NCBI GenBank assembly: GCA_041744735.1
Contig: JBGTKH010000190.1
Coordinates: 1-12,288 of the forward strand
Direction of reading: 5' to 3'
DNA length: 12,288 nt
DNA from: JBGTKH01 sp041744735
Lineage (GTDB): Bacteria; Planctomycetota; Planctomycetia; Pirellulales; Pirellulaceae
Part shown: piece by piece, positions 6,095 to 12,288 of the stretch
How the letters are laid out: every line of letters starts with the position of its first letter
Numbering within the stretch: the first letter of the stretch is position 1
Made by a program: the position numbers and the translations under genes
The notes under the pieces: generated by a model
Databases searched by the model: none
Seen by the model: only the letters and a program-made list of their open reading frames with translations
What the model was told of the DNA's origin: nothing

Positions 6095-7975
6095 ATGTGT
6101 GGAATCGTTGGCAAAGTTCGATTCAATGGAGCTCCGGTTGAGGACGTCATTATTGCGCGAATGTGCCACGCACTCGCACACCGCGGCCCGAATGACCAGC
6201 GCATTCACATTGCGGCGTACATAGGTCTCGGCCAACGACGGCTGGCGATCATCGACCTCAATCGAGAAGCCTGTGCGCCGCTCTCCAACGAAGATGGCAC
6301 AATTTGGGTGGTGTTTAACGGTGAAATCTACAATTTCCAAGCATTGCGTGAGCGGTTGCAGCAGCAGGGACACTTGTTTCGGACCAAGACCGACACCGAA
6401 GTCATCGTTCACCTTTATGAACAGAACGGCGTCGCTTGCCTGAACGAAATGCGCGGTATGTTTGCCTTCGCGCTGTGGGATGACCGAAAAAAGCTGCTCT
6501 TTATCGCTCGGGACCGCTTAGGCAAGAAGCCGCTCTTTTACGCGAAAACCGCCAATTCCATGATCTTCGGTTCGGAAATCAATGCGCTGGTTGCCGACCC
6601 GGAAATCAGTCTGTCGCCCAATTTCCACGCCATTGATAACTACCTAACCTACCAATATGTTCCCAGCCCGGAGACAGCGTTTGAAGGCATTTCGAAATTG
6701 CCGCCGGCCCATTATCTGATATGCGATGCCGACGGAGATATGAAAGTCGAACGGTATTGGAATGTACCTGCCTACCAAAAGTCCTCGGCGACGCCGCAGG
6801 AATTGGAATCCGAACTGCTGCGACTGCTGCGCGAATCAGTTCGGTTGCGGTTGATTTCCGATGTCCCGCTGGGAGCCTTTTTAAGCGGAGGAGTCGACTC
6901 GGCGACCGTGGTGGCGCTGATGGCAGAAGCAAGCGGCGAGCCAATCAAGACCTTCTCGATTGGGTTGGAAGACGAACAGTTCAACGAACTGCCGTACGCC
7001 CGCGAAGTCGCGCAGCGCTATGGCACCGATCATCATGAATTCATTGTGAAGCCGGATGCCACGGAGGTTTTGCCGCAATTGGTCCGTAACTTCGGCGAGC
7101 CTTTTGCCGACTCTTCGGCAATTCCCACTTTCTACGTATCGAAATTGGCCAGCCAATTCGTGCGGGTCGCCTTGAGCGGCGATGGTGGCGACGAAAATTT
7201 TTGTGGCTACTCACACTACGCGCAGGTCCGACGCTGGTGTGGGGCCGATCGGATTCCGCAGGCGGTACGGAGCCTCGTCGGTGCAGGTGTGTCGGCGGCC
7301 GTCGATTCCCTGCCTTACAACCACTTTACCGCGCGCATCAGTCGCGCCGGTCAAATGTTCGCGGGGACGCTCCCTGAACGATATCGGCTTCAACTGTCCG
7401 TCTTCAAGCCGCAGGAAAAGTTCGCCTGCTATACGCAGAATTTCAACGACCTCGTGGGGCGCGGTCCGCGCCGCGTGCCAGCATTGCAACTGGCTTGGGA
7501 CAAACGCGCCGATAGCCTGGACTGGATGATGCAACACGACCAGCACTACTATCTGGCCGAATGCCTGATGACCAAGACGGACATTACCGCGATGGCCAAT
7601 AGTTTGGAGCTTCGCTGCCCGCTGCTCGACCACCAGTTCGTCGAATTCGCGGCCACCATTCCTAGTTCCTTGAAGCTCAATGAACGGGGCGGCAAGCAAT
7701 TATTCAAAAATGCGGTTCGATCGCTGATTCCTCGGTCCATTCTCACGAAGCGCAAGACCGGTTTCGGTATTCCGTTAGCCGCTTGGTTTCGTGGACGCTT
7801 GCTAGCGATGCTGCGCGAGACGCTCCTCAGCGACAAGGCCAAGAAACGAAACCTGTTCAACCCGCGCTTCGTGGCCACCATGATCGACGACCACGCCGCA
7901 CAACGCCGCGATTGGAGCAATCGTCTTTGGGCCTTATTGTGCTTAGAACTTTGGTTTCGTGAATACATCGATTGA
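6095..7975 (+). CDS. asnB: Glutamine-hydrolysing asparagine synthetase family protein
   Basis: This two-domain amidotransferase has 626 aa, normal for AsnB. The N-terminal class II glutaminase begins MCGIVG, with Cys2 exposed as the nucleophile after Met removal, and carries RRLAIIDL (49-55), FNGEIYN (74-80) and Asp100 of the glutamine pocket. The C-terminal domain has the ATP-pyrophosphatase loop SGGVDS (264-269) and SGDGGDE (361-367). The classical reaction is aspartate, glutamine and ATP to asparagine. Homologues inside glycan clusters may instead amidate uronic acids, as proposed for WbpS in P. aeruginosa. The location between fcl and the flippase favours a glycan role, but the sequence does not decide it. 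The start at 6095 is fixed by Cys2 and by AAAGG (6082-6086) at 8 nt. Confidence 0.93.
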   Translation: MCGIVGKVRFNGAPVEDVIIARMCHALAHRGPNDQRIHIAAYIGLGQRRLAIIDLNREACAPLSNEDGTIWVVFNGEIYNFQALRERLQQQGHLFRTKTDTEVIVHLYEQNGVACLNEMRGMFAFALWDDRKKLLFIARDRLGKKPLFYAKTANSMIFGSEINALVADPEISLSPNFHAIDNYLTYQYVPSPETAFEGISKLPPAHYLICDADGDMKVERYWNVPAYQKSSATPQELESELLRLLRESVRLRLISDVPLGAFLSGGVDSATVVALMAEASGEPIKTFSIGLEDEQFNELPYAREVAQRYGTDHHEFIVKPDATEVLPQLVRNFGEPFADSSAIPTFYVSKLASQFVRVALSGDGGDENFCGYSHYAQVRRWCGADRIPQAVRSLVGAGVSAAVDSLPYNHFTARISRAGQMFAGTLPERYRLQLSVFKPQEKFACYTQNFNDLVGRGPRRVPALQLAWDKRADSLDWMMQHDQHYYLAECLMTKTDITAMANSLELRCPLLDHQFVEFAATIPSSLKLNERGGKQLFKNAVRSLIPRSILTKRKTGFGIPLAAWFRGRLLAMLRETLLSDKAKKRNLFNPRFVATMIDDHAAQRRDWSNRLWALLCLELWFREYID

Positions 7976-8003
7976 AGCAAGTGGCCGGACGGCGAGTTAA
8001 TTA

Positions 8004-8009
8004 AGAGGA
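8004..8009 (+). promoter_or_regulatory. Ribosome binding site (AGAGGA) setting the flippase start
   Basis: AGAGGA is 7 nt before the ATG at 8017 but only 1 nt before the ATG at 8011, which is too close to be used. The site supports 8017 as the start. Confidence 0.5.
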
Positions 8010-8016
8010 TATGGGG

Positions 8017-9360
8017 ATGAATTCTGGCGTCCAAGCGGTCCACGTATCGCACGCTTTCCGCCGTTGGACGGCGCTCTCGAAAGAGGCGGCGTTGGTGTTC
8101 GTCGGGCAAGCTGTGGCCGGCCTGGGAGCGGTGGTGAGCGTACGAATCCTGACCGAAATTTTGTCGCCAGCCGTGTTTGGTGACGTCGCCTTGAGTCTGA
8201 CCCTCGTGATGATCCTGCAATATTGCTATGCCGGAACGAGCGCGGCGGCGATGCGATTCTTTGTCCCCGCGCTGGAAGCCGGGCAATTCGACCAGTACCT
8301 CCAAGGTGCTTGGCGCCAACATCATCGGCGTGGCTTATTAGTGATCGCATTGGCCATCATCGGGCTCGCGACCTTCCTCCTAACGGGCCACGCTGCCTTA
8401 ATTCCGCTGGGTCTTGCCGCAGTTGTCTTTGCCATCGTGACGGCCTACGGGGGGTTCATCGATGGGATGCAAAACGCTGCTCGACAACGAGCGGTCGTCG
8501 CCTGGCACCAAGGAGCAAGTAGTTGGTTGCGGTTGGGATGCGCTTTGTTGTTCGTGTGGTCAGGTTACACGAGTGCCACCTGCATTGTTTGTGGGTTCGC
8601 CATTGCCGCCGCCGTCGCTATGGGATCGCAATACATTTTCTATCGACACATTCGCCATCAGGTAGCGCGATCGGATGGACACACGGCTCCGCGGGAAACC
8701 TCCCAGGATTGGTATGCGTCGATGAATAGCTATTCATGGCCATTCTTGATCTGGGCGATTCCGGCATGGCTGGAGTTTTCCTCCGACCGCTGGTTTTTGG
8801 ACTGGTTCGCGGATCCGGCGCAGGTCGGCATTTATGCGGCATTGTTCCAACTGGCGTTTCTTCCCGTCCACACGATGAGCCAATTGATCACGCAATTGGC
8901 CGTGCCTATTTTGTTTGGTCGAGCCGGGGATTTGTCGGACCCGGCACGCGTGGCGAGCAGCCGCTCGTTGAACACGAAACTGGTGATGACCGCACTCTTG
9001 TGGACGGCGCTCGCCGCGTCCGTAGTGGCGATGCTGCAAACGCCCATCGGCAACTTATTCTTGAATCGACGTTATCACACGCACCTGAATCTCTTGCCGC
9101 TGATGGTCCTGGCAGCGGGCATTTTTGCGGCCTCCCAGTTGGCGGAACTTTATTTGGTGACCGCGAACCGCACGACCACCTTAGTTTGGCCCAAAGCAGT
9201 CGTCTCGATTCTGGCGTGTCCAGCGTTCATGGCGGGCGCGTATTTCGGGGGCATTGTGGGTGTGGTCTGGGTGGGCGTGGCCACGAAACTTGGAAGGCTT
9301 GTCTGGGTACTCGCCATCAGTGCCCAACCCACGCTTCGGGCCAAGGAGCCAAGTCTGTGA
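8017..9360 (+). CDS. Lipid-linked oligosaccharide flippase (Wzx/PST family)
   Basis: This 447-aa integral membrane protein of the MVF/MATE-like polysaccharide transporter group would flip undecaprenyl-linked repeat units to the periplasmic face. Hydrophobic segments are clear at about residues 23-45, 54-76, 106-124, 126-146, 170-184, 186-206, 240-254, 268-300, 322-340, 356-382, 386-410 and 412-436, consistent with about 12 helices. The early LSKEAALVFVGQAVAG and the middle WLEFSSDRWFLDWF (251-264) are typical of this family. No polymerase (Wzy) lies in the window. The start at 8017 is set by its ribosome binding site; 8011 would add two residues. Its 3' end carries AAGGAG (9343-9348), which serves a short frame starting inside its stop codon, so the ancestral operon probably had a tightly coupled gene next. 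Confidence 0.88.
   Translation: MNSGVQAVHVSHAFRRWTALSKEAALVFVGQAVAGLGAVVSVRILTEILSPAVFGDVALSLTLVMILQYCYAGTSAAAMRFFVPALEAGQFDQYLQGAWRQHHRRGLLVIALAIIGLATFLLTGHAALIPLGLAAVVFAIVTAYGGFIDGMQNAARQRAVVAWHQGASSWLRLGCALLFVWSGYTSATCIVCGFAIAAAVAMGSQYIFYRHIRHQVARSDGHTAPRETSQDWYASMNSYSWPFLIWAIPAWLEFSSDRWFLDWFADPAQVGIYAALFQLAFLPVHTMSQLITQLAVPILFGRAGDLSDPARVASSRSLNTKLVMTALLWTALAASVVAMLQTPIGNLFLNRRYHTHLNLLPLMVLAAGIFAASQLAELYLVTANRTTTLVWPKAVVSILACPAFMAGAYFGGIVGVVWVGVATKLGRLVWVLAISAQPTLRAKEPSL
9343..9348 (+). promoter_or_regulatory. Ribosome binding site (AAGGAG) within the flippase 3' end
   Basis: AAGGAG is 8 nt upstream of a GTG at 9357 that overlaps the flippase stop as GTGA. The combination is what a real coupled gene start looks like, although the frame it opens is short. 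Confidence 0.45.
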
Positions 9361-9470
9361 TTCAACCATTTAAACCTATGGTGAAGCGAATCCCCGGCAT
9401 CCGACCGGTATGGCGAGGCAGTTCGGAACGGAATCATCGTCTCCACAGTTTGATATGTTACTACTGTTAG
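9357..9470 (+). pseudogene. Possible truncated 5' remnant of a gene following the flippase
   Basis: The frame opens with GTG at 9357, overlapping the flippase stop, behind an AAGGAG at ideal spacing. An internal ATG lies at 9378. It encodes 37 residues, including KPMVKRIPGIRPVWRG, and closes with TAG at 9468-9470. The basic, proline-containing start resembles the N-terminal leader of many glycan-modifying enzymes, but it cannot be assigned to a family. GC content falls near 9445, just before the frame ends, and an AT-rich FkbM gene follows. I read it as the start of an ancestral gene whose body was replaced. It could instead be a short leader peptide or a chance frame. Confidence 0.35.
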
Positions 9471-9488
9471 GCATAGATAGGAGATAAG

Positions 9489-10424
9489 ATGTACAACCAA
9501 CTCGCACGGCTCGCGAAACCAATTGTCGAACGCTTTCCCAAGCTGGCAATGACTTATAGACACGCGAGGGATCACTGGCAAACCTACGAAGGGTTCCAAG
9601 AAACGCCGCTGGGCTTTAAGTTAGTTGGCAATCCATCAATGCAAAATGGGCATTTTGAGCCCGAAGAAACACAACTTGTAAAAACCATTGTTTCATATGT
9701 TGATGTGGTCATTAACGTTGGTGCCAATATTGGGTTTTACTGTTGTATAGCTCTGAGCCAAGAGAAGTATGTCATCGCTTTTGAACCCATAAATCTTAAT
9801 CTCCAATATTTACTTCGGAATATCAAAGAAAACAACTGGGGATCTCGGATTGAAGTCTACCCCATAGCGCTGAGCAACAAAGTTGGGGTGACTGAGATTT
9901 ATGGCGGTGGAACTGGAGCATCTCTCGTGAAAGGGTGGGCAGGTACGCCGGACCAATATGTTACTTTGGTTCCCAGCTCGACTTTGGATAATGTGCTGGG
10001 TTCGCGATTCAAAAGCAAGAAGTGTTTTATTGTTGTTGATATAGAAGGTGCCGAGCAATTGATGCTTGAAGGAGCTTCTTCGATCATTGATATGGAGCCA
10101 AAGCCAATTTGGATGATGGAGATAGCAATTTCACAACATCAACGCAAGGGTGTTAGTATAAACCCAAAGTCGCTAGTTCCTTTCCACGTCTTTTGGAATA
10201 GCGGCTATGAGGCGTGGACAGCCGACAAGGAATGTCGAGCTATCAAGCCCGATGAGATAGAAGAAATCGTCAAGAGTGGCGTGAACACTCTCCATACGCA
10301 CAATTTTCTGTTCATTGAAAAAGGGAAGAAGAGCGAGTTTCTCAGAGCCAAAGAAGCCGCTCCACCGGCCGGCATTTCCGCCGCGATCCAAAAGCCGCCG
10401 GTGAGTTCCATCGTTAGCGATTAA
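9489..10424 (+). CDS. FkbM family methyltransferase (AT-rich, probably imported)
   Basis: This is an S-adenosylmethionine-dependent O-methyltransferase of the FkbM family, 311 aa, probably methylating a sugar hydroxyl of the glycan. Seen: the SAM-binding motif I NVGANIGFY (residues 76-84), AFEP (97-100) whose Glu should contact the ribose, ALSN (127-130), and DIEGAE (184-189) of the FkbM domain. The start at 9489 follows AGGAG (9479-9483) at 5 nt. Base composition is unusual: by hand count 9661-10320 is about 44% GC, while neighbours are about 55-60%, and codons ending in A or T are frequent. The first ~110 nt and the last ~80 nt are GC-richer, and the final ~24 residues (after about residue 287) extend past the usual end of the domain near HNFLFIEKGK (271-280). 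This points to horizontal acquisition with recombination at both ends. Confidence 0.9.
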   Translation: MYNQLARLAKPIVERFPKLAMTYRHARDHWQTYEGFQETPLGFKLVGNPSMQNGHFEPEETQLVKTIVSYVDVVINVGANIGFYCCIALSQEKYVIAFEPINLNLQYLLRNIKENNWGSRIEVYPIALSNKVGVTEIYGGGTGASLVKGWAGTPDQYVTLVPSSTLDNVLGSRFKSKKCFIVVDIEGAEQLMLEGASSIIDMEPKPIWMMEIAISQHQRKGVSINPKSLVPFHVFWNSGYEAWTADKECRAIKPDEIEEIVKSGVNTLHTHNFLFIEKGKKSEFLRAKEAAPPAGISAAIQKPPVSSIVSD

Positions 10425-10491
10425 TTTGGGCCTCGGATTACCGTAGAAAGTGACTGCGTCATCGCACGCCCAGAATAAAAGACAGTTGATT

Positions 10492-11280
10492 ATGCTCAGA
10501 TTTGCGTATTACCAGTTCCAGTCGTTTCTGTTTGATCCCCGCGACGTTCTCCATAAGTGGCGGGCGCTGCCGTACTACCTAATGAACGGTTGGAAGTATC
10601 GCCGTCTCAATCAGAACCCGGCATTTCAAATTCGGTTTCGCAATCTGCACTGCTCCACCAAGGATCGCTTCTTGAGTGCGGGGACGGCTCGCGGACACTA
10701 TTTCTGGCAAGATCTCTGGGCCGCCCGCTACCTGTATGACAACGGCATCAAGGACCACGTGGATGTCGCGTCGCGTATTGACGGGTTCGTCGCCCATATT
10801 CTGCCCTTCTGTCGTGTGATTTACGTGGATCTCCGCCCCCTTTCGGAGAACATCGACGGTTTGGAGTATCGGCCGGGATCACTGACGGAGCTTCCCTTTG
10901 CGGACGATTCGATTACGAGTCTAAGTTGTCTGCATGTGCTGGAGCACATCGGCTTGGGCCGTTACGGCGATCCGCTGAATCCAATAGGTCACCTGGAGGC
11001 GGCGAAGGAACTGGTGCGGGTGCTGGCTCCGGGGGGGCGATTGCTGATTGGTACGCCGGTGGGCCGGGAAAGGCTCTGTTTTGACGCCCACCGAATTTTC
11101 GACCCCCAGACAGTGTTGGATGCCTTCCGGCCGCTGAAGCTGATCAGCTTTTTCTTGATCGACGACGCCGGTCGCGGAATCGTTCACGGTGCCTCCTTCG
11201 ATCAGGCACGTGATTGTCAATACGGGTGCGGTCTGTTCATCCTGGAAAAAGATTCCCCCCAAGAACTGAAGCAGGATTAA
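10492..11280 (+). CDS. DUF268 family protein, methyltransferase-like
   Basis: This 262-aa protein matches the DUF268 family (Pfam, function unknown), which has a class I methyltransferase-like fold. Seen: HVDVASRIDGFVAH (residues 89-102) at the position of SAM motif I, YVDLRPL (111-117) with an acidic residue at the end of strand 2, LPFADDSITSLSCLHVLEHIG (134-154), GLGRYGDPLNPIG (154-166), ELVRVLAPGGRLLIGTPVG (173-191), and a C-terminal YGCGLFILEK (244-253). I recall the first motif as usually DVGSR, so Ala at 92 may be a substitution. No strong ribosome binding site precedes ATG 10492; a GTG at 10450 in the same frame would add 14 residues but has none either. It sits between two FkbM genes, so a glycan modification role is likely. 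The reaction is unproven. Confidence 0.8.
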   Translation: MLRFAYYQFQSFLFDPRDVLHKWRALPYYLMNGWKYRRLNQNPAFQIRFRNLHCSTKDRFLSAGTARGHYFWQDLWAARYLYDNGIKDHVDVASRIDGFVAHILPFCRVIYVDLRPLSENIDGLEYRPGSLTELPFADDSITSLSCLHVLEHIGLGRYGDPLNPIGHLEAAKELVRVLAPGGRLLIGTPVGRERLCFDAHRIFDPQTVLDAFRPLKLISFFLIDDAGRGIVHGASFDQARDCQYGCGLFILEKDSPQELKQD

Positions 11281-11286
11281 AGCACG

Positions 11287-12063
11287 ATGAATCAACTCGC
11301 CAGGCGGCTCGGCAAACGCATCCTTTTCGCTTGCCGGTCGCAACTTTTGTACCATGTCTGCAAGCGTTATGCGCAAGTGTGTGATAACGACAACGAGGAC
11401 GATATGTCCTTGAACGGAGAGATCCAGCTATTGCAGGAATCGTTGCCCCAGGCCCAGACCATTTTCGACGTGGGGGCGAATCTAGGAATTTGGACTCGGG
11501 CGGCTTTGCGAATCAATCCGCAGGTCGCCGTCCATTGCTTTGAACCTTGCTTGGGGACGTATCGGGCGCTGCAAAACAATCGATTTCCTCCCCAGGTGGT
11601 CTGCAACAACTTTGCCCTTGGCGACCGTGCTGGCCAGGCGGTGATGCATATTAACCCTAATTGTTCGGGCGGCAACTCCATCTACTGTAGAGAGTGGGCG
11701 CAGGGTGACCTGGCAAGCTCGGAATCCGTTTCCGTGCGAACCCTCGACGACTACTGCTCCGAGCGCGGCCTTGACCGGATTGATCTGCTCAAGATCGACG
11801 TCGAGGGACACGAACTGGCGGTCCTCCGCGGTAGCCAGGAAATGCTGCGATCCCACAGGATCTCGGTGATTCAATTCGAGTACGGCGGCACCTACTTAGA
11901 TGCCAGAATTCTTCTCAAAGATGTTTGGGACTATATCACGAGCGTCGCCCCGGAATACCGCTTTCACAAGCTCTATCCGAACGGGCCTAAGTTCGTCCCC
12001 GCATATCGACAGTCGTTCGAATCGTTTCAGCAGTCAAACTGGGTCATCCGGAGAGCAGCCTGA
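11287..12063 (+). CDS. FkbM family methyltransferase
   Basis: This second FkbM-type SAM-dependent methyltransferase has 258 aa. Seen: TIFDVGANLGIW (residues 58-69, SAM motif I), CFEP (84-87), ALGDRAG (110-116), LLKIDVEGHELAVLRG (167-182) and IQFEYGG (195-201). It is clearly different from the other FkbM protein and has the base composition of the locus, so it is probably an older resident. The start at 11287 lies 6 nt after the DUF268 stop, with AGGA (11273-11276) 10 nt upstream, which suggests co-translation with DUF268. Its first residues, NQLARRLGK, resemble NQLARLAK at the start of the AT-rich FkbM. The probable role is O-methylation of a sugar in the same glycan; the position methylated is unknown. 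Confidence 0.88.
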   Translation: MNQLARRLGKRILFACRSQLLYHVCKRYAQVCDNDNEDDMSLNGEIQLLQESLPQAQTIFDVGANLGIWTRAALRINPQVAVHCFEPCLGTYRALQNNRFPPQVVCNNFALGDRAGQAVMHINPNCSGGNSIYCREWAQGDLASSESVSVRTLDDYCSERGLDRIDLLKIDVEGHELAVLRGSQEMLRSHRISVIQFEYGGTYLDARILLKDVWDYITSVAPEYRFHKLYPNGPKFVPAYRQSFESFQQSNWVIRRAA

Positions 12064-12184
12064 CAGCGTTTTCGGCGACAGGGCCGGAAAGCCCGCCGGG
12101 AATCGGCGGCTGCTGCGCGGTGCAAGGTTTCGTATGCTATTTGAGGAATCGCGAAATGGCCACGTTTCACAAGGGAATTGATTC

Positions 12185-12288
12185 ATGCAAGTGCTAGTGA
12201 CCGGGTCGGGCGGACTGATTGGCAGCGAAGTCGTCCGGGCCTTTGCCCAAACAGGACGCCAAGTGATCGGTGTGGACAATAACATGCG
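12185..12288 (+). CDS. NAD-dependent epimerase/dehydratase (SDR), 3' partial
   Basis: Only the first 34 codons are present. They contain strand 1 and the glycine loop TGSGGLIG (residues 6-13), then VIGVDNNM (27-34), where Asp31 should bind the adenosine ribose of NAD(H). This identifies an extended SDR of the nucleotide-sugar epimerase group. The wording is reminiscent of CDP-paratose 2-epimerase-like proteins, but the visible part is too short to choose. ATG 12185 is preceded by AAGGGA (12171-12176) at 8 nt. The 121-nt gap before it contains a 6-bp CCGCCG/CGGCGG dyad (12093-12109) without a T-run. Confidence 0.82.
   Translation, partial: MQVLVTGSGGLIGSEVVRAFAQTGRQVIGVDNNM

Noticed and set aside
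7549..8325. Reverse-strand open frame (258 aa) across the asnB/flippase junction
   Set aside because: It is antisense to two well-supported genes, has no domain signature, and has the arginine- and serine-rich composition typical of a shadow frame.
9450..9479. Promoter TTGATA / TAGATA just before the AT-rich FkbM gene
   Set aside because: The spacing is 18 nt and the putative start would fall after the ribosome binding site at 9479-9483, leaving a non-functional leader. It is more likely due to local AT-richness.
12093..12109. CCGCCG/CGGCGG hairpin after the last FkbM gene as a terminator
   Set aside because: The stem is only 6 bp and no T-run follows. The next SDR has a good ribosome binding site and probably continues the operon.
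1..12288. CRISPR arrays, insertion sequences, tRNA or rRNA genes
   Set aside because: I saw no spaced direct-repeat array, transposase motifs with terminal repeats, or tRNA/rRNA-like sequence anywhere in the window.

Overview
The window is an envelope or extracellular polysaccharide biosynthesis locus (O-antigen or exopolysaccharide type). Every complete gene lies on the + strand. Hand counts on sample lines give a GC content of roughly 55-60% in most genes. Starts are mostly preceded by Shine-Dalgarno motifs. Gene content and protein style resemble Planctomycetes (Pirellulales-like): a membrane-anchored SGNH hydrolase, a DUF268 protein, a Wzx/PST-type flippase and FkbM methyltransferases. 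The organism assignment is an inference, because no rRNA or taxonomic marker is present.

Block A (1-3541) holds three genes: a WbuB-like GT4 glycosyltransferase that is cut by the left edge, a WbpV/Gne-like nucleotide-sugar SDR joined to it by an ATGA overlap, and a membrane-anchored SGNH/GDSL hydrolase. A structured element that could be a terminator follows. Next comes a 384-bp non-coding stretch (3542-3925) with overlapping inverted repeats and a TTGACA-type promoter candidate.

Block B (3926 to the right edge) starts with gmd and fcl, which together convert GDP-mannose to GDP-L-fucose. It continues with an AsnB-type amidotransferase, a lipid-linked oligosaccharide flippase, three consecutive methyltransferase-type genes (FkbM, DUF268, FkbM), and the first 34 codons of another SDR epimerase. 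A plausible model is that Block A supplies an amino-dideoxysugar and a transferase, and gmd/fcl supply L-fucose. AsnB may amidate a uronic acid or make asparagine, the flippase exports the lipid-linked repeat unit, and the methyltransferases and SGNH protein decorate the glycan.

The most unusual spot is 9357-10345. A well-formed gene start overlaps the flippase stop (GTGA, with an AAGGAG motif 8 nt upstream) but its frame closes after 37 codons. It is followed by an FkbM gene whose core is markedly AT-rich (about 44% GC by hand count), with a GC-richer first ~110 nt and 3' tail. This looks like a past gene replacement within the locus. I saw no CRISPR array, insertion sequence, tRNA or rRNA, and no clearly new biological system. 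The rest is a fairly conventional glycan locus with a few poorly characterised parts.
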